Shown one piece after another: positions 13,012-24,849 of a stretch of DNA of 64,000 bases. The notes under the pieces were generated by a model. It was given only the letters and a program-made list of their open reading frames with translations, did no database searches and had not been told where the DNA came from. A program made the translations under genes and the position numbers. This DNA is from Paramacrobiotus metropolitanus (taxonomy: Eukaryota > Tardigrada > Eutardigrada > Parachela > Macrobiotidae), in the NCBI RefSeq assembly GCF_019649055.1, contig NW_026570255.1, positions 930,001 through 994,000 on the forward strand. Reading direction: 5' to 3'. Numbering within the stretch: position 1 is the stretch's first letter; each line of letters starts with the position of its first letter.

Positions 13012-13666
13012 TATACTTGTATTCTTCCATGCACAATTTATCGAAATACTAAGCCTCAGGTACAGAGTATGTGTTCGTGGTATAACGTGTCCGGGACTAC
13101 CGCGAAGAAAACCGAGGTACCAGACACAGGGCACGGATCACTGCCGTCTCGAACAGCTCCGACTAAGAGGCTCCAAAAATTTAACGTGTTTGTAAAGGTT
13201 TGGCCACAAGCTGATTTTCTGAGGGCATACTCAAGGAAAAATTATCAGACACGGCTTAGCATACCTCCCTTTATGGAAATAATTAATAGGAAATATCCAA
13301 CGATTGTCGATAAAAGACTTAAGAAACACGGATTTATTCGCTTCATTTTACCACAAATTGCAATTTAAAACTGTTGTCCGCAATATGTCCAAGAGATCGG
13401 CAGCTCAACTTTCTAACTGTGCAGAACCAACAAAAGGTTAACAATTTATTTATCCCTCATCAAGCGTGGATGGTTTCATATTATGGCATTATTCAGTTGC
13501 TGGCAGTTTTCCGCATTGACGCCAATCGACATTTTCTTTGGTGTAGATATCAAACTGGGCCACTGCAGACCCAGAGAGAAACTCCCCCTATATATGTAGT
13601 AATCAGGTAAGCAAATCAAGCGACTTTAATCAAGTAAGCAACCAATTTTTGTTATATGAATACTGA

Positions 13667-13960
13667 TTATCTGTGCCAGGACTTCGGCCCCTGTCCTTTG
13701 AGGCAAAGGATCTCGGCTTCTACTTCACCAATTTTGTTGCTTTAAAGTACATCAAAATTCACTAGCTGTAGCGGTGGATCCAAGATTGTTGACTTTTTGC
13801 CAAAATCATTTGTCTTGGTCCAGTGGTCAATCATAAGCTTGTAACCATGGACGCGATAAGAAATGCACACTGTTCTAACACAACTTGACCCAGAACAGTA
13901 GAAATATCTGAGCTGCTGCTTAACAATAAGTACGAGTACAGTACAAAGTAAAAAATACAT
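13667..13960 (-). pseudogene. Decayed Ly6-like paralogue
   Basis: The minus strand reads MYFLLCTVLVLIVKQ, a good signal peptide ending like those of genes A and B. It continues without an intron into YFYCSGSSC, resembling CYSCSGTSQSC of gene A, and stops at 13742. Just downstream, in another frame, EVEAEILCL (about 13700-13735) resembles EAEVLMC of gene A. Cysteines are missing and no canonical donor is seen, so it looks like a degenerate copy. A divergent functional gene with unrecognised introns remains possible. Confidence 0.4.
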
Positions 13961-14176
13961 GTACAGTAACTTAACACGTTAGTCATAATCGCGTCAGTCA
14001 TCATTGCAAGTTATGTAATTTATGTACAAGTAAACAGTCCGTGTTTCGATTAAGTAACTTATGTAAAGTGTATCATAATACTACTAAACATACGTACGGG
14101 TTTATTAATATTACGACAGTCTGTAAGCGACCGCAAATCAACACATCCTTGGAGTTACTTGTTTTTAATAGTCATC

Positions 14177-14202
14177 AGCCAATATTCATCCGTGCTGGGC
14201 TT
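14177..14202 (-). repeat. Inverted fragment of repeat U
   Basis: This 26-base stretch is nearly the reverse complement of the first bases of the U copy that starts at 14444 (AAGCCCAGCACGGATGAATA). The two lie about 240 bases apart in inverted orientation. Confidence 0.6.
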
Positions 14203-14443
14203 TAATAGGTTTAACGTGCTCCAGACCGTAGAGTGATACCGTACTAATTATTGTCCATGAGAATTTAGTACTTAGGCGTTTACACATACAGTACAGTACT
14301 TGTACTTTGGTTGACGGAATTAACGAGGGTTATGCTTGAGAAAAAGGCCGTGACGAGATTGTGTTCAAAATATGACATGCTTAAGTGCTTCCTTATCTAG
14401 TTATTATGTCGTCTAAATTGTAGCTACGTCAAATAATACAATA

Positions 14444-14880
14444 CAAGCCCAGCACGGATGAATAATGTCTTAGGATTTCGAGCATGTAAAAAGGTTAACT
14501 GTATATGTATTAAATAATGGCACGATGTCTATTACATTAAGGAGGCACGAACAAAATAAACAGGCGTGAGCAGTACCTGTTATTTTGTTTATTCGCAGTT
14601 CGCTAATTTCAATGGCAATTCGATATAATAACACATAGTAACAATCTGGGGATTTACAGTTAGCCCATGTTAAGCTAATGGCCACCATGGTAACAAGCTT
14701 TTGAGTGACCACTGGACTGTGGGTAGTGGGCTTTCCAGAAAATTGATGATGCAGGAACACTCTCGACACTGAGAGGATTCTGTAGCACTTTAGAGCGTGC
14801 AGATTGGATGTGTGGAACGGGAGAAAATTGGTTACAACGGCAAAGTGTCGAGGATCCTGGTTACGTAGTTAGTATTCATA
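14444..14880 (+). repeat. Repeat U, divergent single copy
   Basis: The copy starts CAAGCCCAGCACGGATGAAT and ends AGTATTCATA. It shares with the copies at 48481 and 58793-60280 the block CCCATGTTAAGC..GGTAACAAGCTTTTGAGTGACCACTG and the ends. It lacks an ORF of its own. A Helitron 3' end follows after TAA at 14884. Confidence 0.65.
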
Positions 14881-14883
14881 TAA

Positions 14884-15525
14884 CCAGTTTACGGGATCTA
14901 CATCCGTACACAAACTTTTGCGGCGCAAGTTTGTTACGAAATGCACACTTCGCATCGGTTGAGCGCATTGGTCCCAGCCGCTAAGAAAACTACGAAATTT
15001 AAGAAAGAGAAAATCTAAGAAAACTTGGGAAACCCTAAGAAAGCCTAAGAAACCTAAGAAACCTAAGAATACCTAAGAAACCTAAGAAGCCTAAGAAACC
15101 TAAGAAACCTAAGAAAACCTAAAAAACCTAAGAAACCTAAGATATCTAAGAAATATCGTATATGAAAGAATACGAGGTATACCGATCACGCTGGTGGTAT
15201 TGACTGCGATTAATTTTTGCACATGTTTCTTAAATTTTCAATACTTTGTAACGTGCCGATGCCGAGGCCGCGGTCTGTCTCGGTTTTTCCGAACGGTCCG
15301 CGAACAGACAATGCATTTACCATGTATGTCTATGTGGGCCCATGGCAACAATTTGTTTTTTGGGGCTACTCCTTCCCTTTTGGGGCGTATCGATGGCGCA
15401 ATAGCGTAAGAACATTCGCGCCGTTGAGACGAATTTAACGCACTTGGCCGCGTCGAAATCGGTTCAGCCGTTCGCCCAAACATTGGCTACATTATCAATC
15501 GTGTATACGTGGTTACGGATGTAGA
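14884..15525 (-). mobile_element. Non-autonomous Helitron, copy 1
   Basis: On the minus strand this 642-bp element begins TCTACATCCGTAACC after an A and ends with CCCGTAAACTGG before a T. A 5-bp hairpin (TACGG..CCGTA) lies just before the last six bases. Both ends match the autonomous element at 49076-58789. It also shares that element's CTAAGAAA array (here 14985-15165) and the roughly 200-bp 5' terminal region (15310-15525). It has no coding capacity, so it would depend on transposase in trans. Confidence 0.75.
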
Positions 15526-15528
15526 TAA

Positions 15529-16055
15529 CCAGTTTACGGAGGACTACATCCGTACCCAGTTTTGGGGCGCATTTGTTTCAAAAATATTGTGGAAAGAAAA
15601 CGTAAGAAAATATAACAAACATAACGTCGTTGCGGCGATTCTGCCATTTTTGACCGCGTCAAAATCTGCCTACCCGTTCAGCCAAACATTGCTTTTTTAG
15701 GTTTGAACGTCACGTTGTTACGGTACAGTTCTGTGGTATTTTTCCTAATAATTTTCGAGCCGAGGCCGAGAGGACCGATCTGCCGTGCAAATAATGCTCA
15801 TGCAACCCGTGTGCCTATACTTTATGTTAACCGGTTTGGAGCGAGGTCGGAAGGCGAGACTTGCAGGCCCATGGCAACAATTTGTTTTTTGAGTTTCGTG
15901 CTCCCCCCTTGAGGCGCATCGGGTCGGCAATAGCGCAACATCACCCGCTTCGTTGCGACGATTCTGGCGCACTTTACCGCGTCAAAATCGGCCTACCCGT
16001 TCGTCCAAACATAATTTTCTTAGCAAAGGCCGTCATGGCTGTTACGGATGTAGTT
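15529..16055 (-). mobile_element. Non-autonomous Helitron, degenerate tandem copy
   Basis: Only TAA separates this copy from copy 1. Its 3' end (minus strand) keeps the hairpin GTACGGATGTAG..CTCCGTA and the terminal AACTGG. Its 5' end is the eroded GTTACGGATGTAGTTAA at 16041-16055. Inside, the 5'-terminal region appears once well preserved (about 15870-16055) and once as a fragment (about 15620-15700). The block is therefore probably two head-to-tail copies that have decayed. Confidence 0.6.
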
Positions 16056-17287
16056 AATTACAATACTAAAGACTTGATCCAGAGAGCGAGTACTGATTAT
16101 TCCTGCCTGCTGTTATTGTTGTTATTGTGTTTGCACGAATATATTGCGTAGTCCTTACGAAGTTACGATAACGATTGCTCCAACGCATGAAAATCGGTAC
16201 TTCCTAATCGTCAAGGCAACAAACTAAAGAAATTATTCAGGAATTATTAACAAAATTATTATTAAAATTATTAGCAAAATTATTCAGGAACATAACAGTA
16301 CAGTAACGGTTCTTGCAAGCAATGTAAACAAAGGTTGCAACCACGAACAACGGCTTCTGCCTGGCAGCCTAGAAAGTCGCTCCCAGAAAAACCTGCCACC
16401 GGAATTACATTTTCATTGCAATTATTCCTGTACGAGTATCCGTTTTATGCTATGCTGCGACTCACCACCGAACGAGGCCCACGCTGCACGCACTGATCGA
16501 ATTACTTCTAATCAAAGCATAAAATTTTTTGAAGGCTGCGTATTTTCAAGAAAGTTCATTTCACCGCTTCTAAAATTCGTGAAAATATGCGGAGGATCGA
16601 TTTCAACGAAAAGCACGCGTCAAATATGCAAGGGAAAGTTAATAAAACACTCGCAATGCGCCATCTCCTAGCTGGACTCAGCGCCTCAAATTTCGTGCGG
16701 TTCATTTGTTTGACGAAGCCATTTGCTCAACCTGCAAACGCTGCGCAAAATTCACTGTGAGGTGCCAAAAGGACCATCCGACCAGAAGACTGCGGGCGGG
16801 GCTAGTGAAAAATCCATTCTCCTTGTTGTTCCGACAGGCGTCGGCCCAGAATAAACGCCAAACATGAGCGGACGACCGCAAGGGAAAGAAAGGGCACAGG
16901 TGGACCACTGAACAGATAGATAAATTATACGAGATAGATTATCGTAATTAGATAGATAGATTATCGTAATTTTTACGGAACGTCGGTTAGAGATAGGTGC
17001 TTCTGTTGTAACCGTATGCCTTTACACCAGCTTGCGGAAGACCATCTGTTACCATGACGGGCATTTTTGTATTTGTTTTAATTTTATAGCAATAACATTG
17101 CGCTGTCAGAGATTACAGTTGGTACTTCAAAGGAACAGCATCAATGCAAATAACCTCACATAAATGAAATGCGTAGTGCGAAACTTGCAATTACTTATTT
17201 CTGTCAGCCAAAAACAACAGCTCCACGCCCGACAGGCTAAAGATACGGTCAGGAATTCCTCGTTACTTGGTGTCATTGGCGTGCACG
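16056..17287. other. Intergenic, GATA microsatellite
   Basis: No gene is recognised. A short GATA/AGATAGATT-type microsatellite lies at about 16912-16975. ATTATTAACAAAATTATT-type words repeat near 16240-16290. Confidence 0.4.
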
Positions 17288-18070
17288 ATGCGGAAGTGCT
17301 TATGGCTCGTGCTCGGCGTGCTGCACGTTTACCAGGAATTCGCGGCCGATGCCGAACCAATACGTTTTGTAAATCGGCATATACGGAGCACCGTTATGTA
17401 CAGCCAGATCGACCAACTGTACTGGTTGAAGGGCTACATCTACATGCCGGAAGAAGCCGTAAACTTGTGGTTCAAGGAAGTCGTACGCGAAATCGTAAAC
17501 GGGCGCAATCAAGTGCCTCTTAGCCCCGCCCAGAACGAGACGCTTTACGGATGGTTCATGGCGCTGTTGAATATCGATGAAACTATCAGCACTTCCGACA
17601 ATAATCCGGCCATCAGTCCGTTATTCTGGCCGAGCGAACTCCCGCGCCCGACGGCGAAGATCGGTCGGATCAACGAGATCTTCCGTGGTGCACCGACGCC
17701 GTGCATACAAGCGGCGATTGTCGCCAATTTTACGGGCCGGAAACCACCCGGAGGTTTCCTCGAGCCTGCGGGCAACGATATTTACATCGGTGTAGGATCG
17801 GTGCCACAGACCGATTACTGTTATTTGCCCGAGTTCCTGAAGCGAAAGTCGGGCCTCGATCCAATAGAGCATACTGAGCCAGAGTTCACACCACCCAATA
17901 TTCCATCGACTCAAGTGAACAGTTATCTGACAACGTTCAACCAGGAAGATCCCAGACGGCATGCATCCTTCGATGCCACAACGAATGAGTTTAAAGCCAG
18001 GGACATCACGATCTTTCACGTTAGCCTTCTACACATCCGCACCATGGTGCAGTATGCTGTAATTGACTGA
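17288..18070 (+). CDS. Unrecognised secreted protein, 260 residues
   Basis: A single open frame, with the ATG at 17288 chosen because it gives a clean signal peptide (MRKCLWLVLGVLHVY). The mature protein is rich in Pro, Asn and aromatic residues and has few cysteines (TPCIQ and DYCYL), so at most one disulphide. It has one N-glycosylation-type site (NFTG) and another (NETL). There are no transmembrane segments or recognised domains. Codon use is less AT-rich than the surrounding DNA, which supports coding. The function is unknown. It lies about 600 bases upstream of the neuregulin-like gene on the same strand. Confidence 0.65.
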   Translation: MRKCLWLVLGVLHVYQEFAADAEPIRFVNRHIRSTVMYSQIDQLYWLKGYIYMPEEAVNLWFKEVVREIVNGRNQVPLSPAQNETLYGWFMALLNIDETISTSDNNPAISPLFWPSELPRPTAKIGRINEIFRGAPTPCIQAAIVANFTGRKPPGGFLEPAGNDIYIGVGSVPQTDYCYLPEFLKRKSGLDPIEHTEPEFTPPNIPSTQVNSYLTTFNQEDPRRHASFDATTNEFKARDITIFHVSLLHIRTMVQYAVID

Positions 18071-18666
18071 ATTGCGGTGTGTATGAACGATCGTGATCTT
18101 GCTTAGAAATCATTCGTTACGTTAGCTTGGCTTTCGTTAGAATAATAAACCTGACTGTTGAAAATTTATTTTAACGATCGATAATTAGAAAAACACTGGC
18201 TTTTATGAAGTACAGCACAAATACATGGCCGCACAGTAATGGTGTACGTGCATTCACTGACGAAACAGTTGTTAATCCGCCGTTAAGGTCGTTCTGGTGA
18301 TGTCTAATACTGGGAGCAGAAGTATTTACTGTACAGTACTTATTATTACTGTACTGTAGTACTTAACTACACTTTACTTATCACAGAATTTCTTGTGACA
18401 GTACTTACTGCACAGACCTCGTAAATAAAAGGCAACCCTACAAAATAGAAATCGTGACAGTGGAGTTTCCATGCAACCAGTTCCATTTTCCCAGTATAGG
18501 AAGCTGCGTTGTGCCACACTGCAAACTGCAAAGCATGCCTGCCTGTATGCACTGCATACATGATCACGCACACGTCGCATATTAAGCACGCAATATTATA
18601 ACTAACAAAACCAAGCAGTTTATCGATTAAGCAGCAACAAAATGCATCTGCCATGTGTTGGCTATC

Positions 18667-21600
18667 ATGCATCTGGTCTTTCTTGTATGCATCATCCCAT
18701 TTATAATTAGCGCATTTTTTACCCCCAAAACACGATCTCTTTATTGGGCGAATCGGTTTCTTCCTTTCGTTGTCACCTCACTGCCTCCGCGTCGCTTTCT
18801 GCGTAATTCTAGCCGTCACCTTATAATGCGCACTTCGGAGCAATTACCGCCGGACGAACTACCGCTTTTTGACCTTTTCCTTGATAGCGACGTTATGGAT
18901 GAAGAGCCTTCTAAATCCGATTTCGACGTTCTTCCACCGATAGTCTTAAACGTGGATAACGACCAGAATCTGCTCCTTCCCGAGATTCGTCTAGACCCCG
19001 ACGACACCCGTGCGTACGACCGCTTTTACGGTCCGCCTCCACGCGGGCCTCCCGGAGGCGGTCGCGGCTTTCCCGGAGGTCCGCCACGCGGCCCGCCCGG
19101 CCCACCGCCGGGGTTCCGCGGTCCCCAACCACCCGATCATCGTGGACGTCCCAACTTCGGTGGACCGCCGCCGCGCGGACGGGATGACGACCGTCGACCT
19201 CCACCGCGGGGACGGGACGAGGAGCGGCGACCTCCGCCCGGGCGGGATAGGTCACCGCCTCCGAGGAAGGAGGCCGGAAATTCCGACCGTAGTCCTGGCC
19301 GTCGACCGCCGCCGGGCAATCGTCGGCCTTCGGATTTCCGCGGTCGACCGGGGAATGATCGGTTGGGACGGCCGGGCGAGAGACCGCGTGATAAGTCCCC
19401 GGCGGAAGGCGGTGATAATCGGGATGAGAGTCCAGCGCGCGGTGAGAGTTAGAATTTATAACATTCCAGGCTTTTAATCTGTATGCGCAGACTTGCTGTT
19501 ATCGGCCCGGTTTTTCCGTTTTTCACTTAATATTTGAACTAAAATAAATAAACCGCAAGTTACCACATCTTTAAAAATACTGTAAAATTTCAAAAGTTTT
19601 ACAAAAACTAATCTACTTATTCAGTTGTTTACAGTATTTATAAGTTTTAGTGTTTTGTAAATTTTTTTCGTATTTTAGAAATTTTTAGAAATTAATGTCC
19701 GATGAAAATTAACGTTTCCTAAGCATTTTCCTAATTACAACCTATATTTTTGATTTCGTATTTTTGCAATTCACTTTACCGCTTTCGAGTTTTTTTGGTG
19801 TGTTTACAGCTGCTTGTGTATCTAATTACCGGTGCGGAGCAGCGCGCCAACGTTTTGCATTATGTCGCTTTTTCCCATTTCAGACCGTGAAGGCGACAAC
19901 CGTTCTCGTCCAGGACCTCCCGAGCGTCCCAACGCCCGCAGTCCAGGACCGCGGCGCCGGCAGCGCCCACCATCCCCTCCCAGCCGCGCCAACAATCCCT
20001 CCCCGGCACGCCCCCGCCCGCCGGTACCTCTCCCCTCTAACCCCAGCGGTGAAGGCGGCGACGACGAGGAAGAGGAATCCGAGGACGAGGAAGCCATCCC
20101 CATCCGCACAGGACCGCCGATCCACACCCGCCCCACCCCCGACCCCCGGCCATTCGGGCCGCCCACCCTCCCGCAGATCGGGGAGCGTCCCATGCCGCCC
20201 ATCACCACCCACCCGCTGCGGCCGACTCCGCCTAACGCGCTGGCCACGCCACCATCCATGTTCCACCCACCACCGCCGCCGTTCCCACACGGACATCCAC
20301 CCCGACCACCGATGCCCCATCACCCTCCAGGACAGCATCCTCCAGGGAACCCGCACCATCGACACCACCCGGGGTTCCCGCCGGCGCCGCCCCCTCCGGT
20401 CCCGACGACCCCGTCGACCACCGTCCAGACAACCTCCCAACGCCGGCAGGACGCACCGGGGAAGGAGAGTGATGATGAGTCCGACAGCGACGCGGAGACG
20501 ACACCTAAACCGGTGACTACCCCGGCTCCGGTCGCTCTCCCGCCTCCGGTGCCTCCGCCGCCAATCCACCATCACAGACCCCATCACCACCACCCGCCTC
20601 CACAACCAATGCTCCCGCCGCCACCTTTCCAACCTCCACGGGCTTTTGTCCCACCTCCAGCTCCACCGCCACCACCTCCAACGGTTCTGGTGACCCTTCC
20701 GCCTGCGACGCTCCCTCCGGACACCCTCAATCACCAACGCGGAGGGGTCGACGCGTCGGAGAGCGCCAACACCGTCAAGGAGATGGGCCGGGAAGGGGAC
20801 AGTCTCCGCCTCGTCTGCCCGTTGAAACCTCAACCGGAGACCCAAGCCAGCCACATCATCTGGACCACCCCGGAGCAGATGGTCTTCCGGCACGGGAAAT
20901 CCGGCCGCCACATCGTCCAACCGGCCGGCGCCCTCATCGTCCACAACCTCCAGTCCATCGACGAGGGCGCCTACACCTGTTCCCTGGTCCACGGGAAACA
21001 CATCGTCCGCAACGGGACGGTGGTGGTCAGTATCGAGGACTGCAGTATGTCGCCGTGTATGAACGGCGGGGAATGCGAGGACCTCGACGGGAAAGGCGGC
21101 GCCAAGCTCCAGTGCCGGTGTCCGGAGGCCTTCACGGGACGTTACTGCGAGACGAAGAAGAACATCTGGCTCCTCCTGGTTCCCATCATCGGCGCCGGGA
21201 TCGCTGCCATCGCCATCATCGCCCTGATCGTCCGCTACTGGTGTTTCCGCAAGAAACCGGCGAAACTGTACCAACCTGTTCCCGTGGGCCCGGAGACGGA
21301 GGTCCCCGCGGAGGTGGCGGTGCAGCCGGTTCCCCGGAAGTCCGTCCGCGCGTCCTACGCGCCAATGGCGGCTCCGCGGTACGACGCGGCGGTGCAGTCG
21401 CAGTGGCCGGACCAGCGACGATATTCGTTTATGCGGCATTCGGACGGGGCGCAGATGCAGGCCGGGTACGGGCCGTTGCCGGCGCGGACCAGCTTCGTGG
21501 CGCCGACACGGACGTATAGCCACGCGGAGCCATGGAGGTACTCCAGCGGTGCCGTGGTTCAATCAGATGGTGTTCCGCAAGCTCACTTTGTGGAGAATCC

Positions 21601-22595
21601 GGGAACCCATGGTCCTAGGATGGGGTCGATGGCGCAGCATGGCGTACAGCCGGAAATGCAAATGCCGGTATGTGTTGTCGTTGTTATCTGCAATTTCATG
21701 CAGCGTTAATATAAATTGATACGAAATGTTCAGCAAATATATGAATTTTTATAACCATAATAATTTTGTTTAAAAATAGAAGCTGATAACTGGTTCAGCC
21801 AGAAAATAGCTATGCATAAAATCCAGTTATTTTTCATTGATTAGCTGAAAGTCGCGTACACGATATCAACATAATAAGAAAGGGAGTCAGCGCAAATTGA
21901 GAGAATTCTAAAAAATAATTTTGTAATTAACGCAGGCCCGGGTGTGGACATCGAATGTTTAATAATAAACGTTTTGAAAAAAATACGAAATAAATAATTA
22001 AAAACTACAACAACGGCAAATACAACGAAATACAACGGGGAAACGCGATTTGTGTAATAAGTACGATCCCCGATCAGGACTAGAAGTTTTTCTGTTATAA
22101 ATGCCGTTTTCTTTGGTACATAGTTTGTACTCGCATTACGATACAGTACTTATTAAAGTTAGCGGAAATCAATTAAGAACTCGCTGCTTGAATTTACTCG
22201 ATACTTTCCGGACAAGAAAATAACTTAAAAATAATTTAAAAAAATTAATTTTTATTTTAATTTATTCCATATAAAAAGTTTATCAAAAAATTCTTTATTT
22301 TAATTAAGTAAAATAATTTATCAATTTATTTTTTATTTTGTAATAATTTATTTATTTAGTTTATCATTACCGGTAGGCGTATAAGCACTGGAGTACAGTG
22401 GGAAAAGGTCACGGAGTTACCCTTGAGTTGTGCTTTTCCCAATCTTTCGTAATAATTGTCATTATTGCCGTTAAGTAGTCCTTTCTTCCTTTGCAGCAGC
22501 CCACGGATTACGCTCCCCCGTTAGCACCGCCTCCGTTTGTGGGACACGCCACCGGGCAGCGGTACCTGCCGAACGGCCAGCACCGTTTCAGCTAG
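18667..22595 (+). CDS. Neuregulin-like Ig/EGF/TM membrane protein
   Basis: Three exons join in phase: 18667-19441, 19884-21667 and 22497-22595, giving 885 residues. In order: signal peptide (MHLVFLVCIIPFIISAFF), an acidic stretch, a long Pro/Gly/Arg-rich region (about 120-550; PPPRG, His/Pro runs), one Ig-like domain (about 565-640; LVCPL.., DEGAYTCSLV), one six-cysteine EGF module (about 642-682; SPCMNGGEC.., CRCPEAFTGRYC), a transmembrane helix (about 688-712) and a cytoplasmic tail of about 170 residues. Ig-EGF-TM order is the layout of type I neuregulins, whose EGF module activates EGFR-family receptors; Drosophila Vein is a secreted relative. The first junction is supported by phase and by continuity of composition across it (SPAR then DREGDNR). 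Receptor activation is inferred from layout only. The proline-rich region is far longer than in known neuregulins. Confidence 0.75.
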
Positions 22596-23119
22596 GCGAA
22601 GATTTTGCTCGGATATTGCAAAATCATCCCTGCAATGCTGCATCATGTGTATTTCGATCTACTTAAAAGGTTTATAATTTCGCAGTTATGCCGAGACTAT
22701 TTTTCAAGTTCATGACCAGTAGTTCCTGCTTAAAAACGCTTGCGAGATCCATGATGTTTGTATGCTCTCCCTGGGAACGTGGTCATTTTTTTGAGGTATT
22801 TTGTTGACCTTTACGGTAATGTTGTCTTGCACAGATAACGTGTGCATCAGGCAAATAAAAAAGTTAAAACCCTGGCTGTCCTTTATTGACCTTTCGCTGT
22901 CATAGCCTGGAGTAAAAAATCACGCGAAATTTGTTAATAAAAAAAATTAAAAAGCACATCAGAAATCCTGCCTGGCAACAGCACAGTCACCATCCCGTAA
23001 TTTTTTTCTCTTCCCTCGTCAGTTGTGCTATTTTCCAGTTACTGGTAACTTGCCCTGATTTGATCGCCCGTTGTGTGTGATTAGTGTATACGCTGTATTA
23101 TTCCTCGTCTCGATTTATC
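22596..23119. other. Intergenic spacer
   Basis: This stretch holds the probable 3' UTR of the neuregulin-like gene and the 5' region of the small cysteine-rich peptide gene. AATAAAAAAG near 22855 could act as a polyadenylation signal. Confidence 0.35.
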
Positions 23120-23347
23120 ATGCACGCCGTCGTCCGCTGCCTGTTGGCTCTCCTGCTGGTCGCCATCCTCCAACTGGCCCCGATACTAGCCGGCGGCGAT
23201 TGGTACTACAACAGCCCGGGCTGTCGGCAGGGATGGGGCGGCGCCTGCTCCCCGCAGCGCGGCGACTGCAGCTGCTGTGTGCCCAACTCCCCCACGATGC
23301 GCTGGTGCGAAGCCAACATCCGCTATCCCGACTGGATGCAGTTTTAA
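23120..23347 (+). CDS. Small cysteine-rich secreted peptide
   Basis: The 75-residue protein begins at ATG 23120, chosen because it starts a strong signal peptide (MHAVVRCLLALLLVAILQLA). The mature part is about 50 residues, with cysteines in the order C-x7-C-x6-C-x-C-C-x9-C, many aromatics (WYY, RW, PDW) and no lysine. Six cysteines would allow three disulphides. The spacing matches no family I can name, including the usual knottin pattern. Antimicrobial, signalling or structural roles are all possible. The GC-rich coding stretch stands out from AT-rich flanks. Confidence 0.65.
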   Translation: MHAVVRCLLALLLVAILQLAPILAGGDWYYNSPGCRQGWGGACSPQRGDCSCCVPNSPTMRWCEANIRYPDWMQF

Positions 23348-24300
23348 TGTGGACTAAGCGCTGCGTGCGTGCTGTGTGTTTGTGGCATGGTTTGTGTGCT
23401 GTTTATCGCCCTGGTTGATGAAAATTATTAAAGGTCATACTCAGATGCGGCTTTTCGTGGCGCTTGTGGTAGTAGTCGGTACATATTCCAGAAAGGTCAA
23501 ATAATTTAACAATCCCAACAGATTACATCAATACCCTTTGTAAGTAAGAATATTCTTAAAGGTCACCTATATTATAGCCACATCTGCAGTATAAACGCCG
23601 CTCAACATACGGTAATAGTGTTACAAAGGTTACTCGTTTTCTTGCCACATCTAATAGTGATTAATAAGTACTTAATCATTTCCCTATCAACGTAAACTTG
23701 CAGTTGACGAAAGAGTGTCTCAAATTTCACACCTGCTTTGGAATAAGATACGACCTTGGATATCGATAATACTAAGTAATTTAATAACGAACATTAATTA
23801 TTCATTAATTTTACAACATCCACTCTCAGTACATACTTTGGCAGTGTGCTAATAGCTTTTAGCAGACATTAGCGCAGCCACTAAGTTTTTTTCAGGTCAT
23901 TTCAGGGTTTACGTTACTTTAATTCCAATTTTCGTAATGCCCATTCGACCGAAATTAATTACTTAATTACGCACTTGACACGTCTCGTCAATGTCTGTCA
24001 CGCCCATACTGCATGTAAACTGGATTACTGCGATGGGATTCTGGCAACATGGCTACTGCTGCTGAAGAAAGGCGATGTATGTGTTTTGAGAAGTGTCGGT
24101 ACAGTCAGTCAAAATTCTACTTGTTTTCTACCTGTTATAGCATTACCATCGATGATTAAAAAGAATTGTATAACTGCCAAAACAAGCTGCATATTTTTTT
24201 AGGTTCCGCGTGCTTCTTCCGAGATCCTCGGCCCCACATCATAACATGCAAGCAGTTAAAGTAGGCAGCGAACACTACGCTACAATAACGACACATTTTT
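23348..24300. other. Intergenic, no gene seen
   Basis: Mostly AT-rich sequence with no supported gene or repeat. Confidence 0.35.
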
Positions 24301-24306
24301 CCTCCA

Positions 24307-24790
24307 GCTGTGTTGTGTGGGTCTCAAAACTTTCTTGGAATCTACGATGTGTCGTGTCTGCGAGCCCGACCGGGAATTCTGCTGCCCCTACCTGGGACTC
24401 TTCCCTGATCCTTCCTGAAGATCCCTGACCTGTTCCCCTACCACGACGCAGACGACACCCAGTTCCAACGATATTGCATTGTACGTACGCCTTTGGCTTG
24501 GTTAGTGTCCAGACGACAGCGCCATTCGTCGGACCTTTCACAACTCCACCTAATGGTTTCCTTGCAATCAAAAATTACGCCAACCATTCTGCGCAGGATC
24601 CTCACTCAGAAACACTAGCAGCGTCCCACAGTGGATGATCCGTCTGGAATATCTCCGAACTTTAATTTCACGTATTCTACAACGGGATCTACTGACGCTT
24701 CGACGCAGCCGGAAAACGTGGTATGTGAAAATCTGTGGTATGGGTGTTTCGATCGATCCGCGCTGGGTGCTCACCACCGCAAAGTTGTGA
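24307..24790 (+). pseudogene. Trypsin-like serine protease remnant
   Basis: At 24719-24790 one frame reads WYVKICGMGVSIDPRWVLTTAKL and then stops. This resembles the strand before the catalytic histidine of chymotrypsin-fold proteases (CGG.LI.PRWVLTAAHC), but the histidine is replaced by lysine. About 350 bases upstream, after a good acceptor (TTTTTCCTCCAG at 24306), another frame reads cysteine-rich MCRVCEPDREFCCPYL, vaguely like a clip-type prodomain. The frames between do not join cleanly. It is most likely a broken gene; a divergent exon of a non-catalytic homologue is the alternative. Confidence 0.3.
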
Positions 24791-24849
24791 CCTTTTTCAG
24801 CAATGCGTGCAAGAAGTGTATGTTTTTCGTAGCACACTCAGCGGCAAAT

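Noticed and set aside
19880-21562. Long open frame of 560 codons on the minus strand
   Set aside because: It is the Arg/Gly-rich mirror of the GC-rich proline-rich exon of the neuregulin-like gene, which has a signal peptide, Ig, EGF and TM parts on the plus strand.
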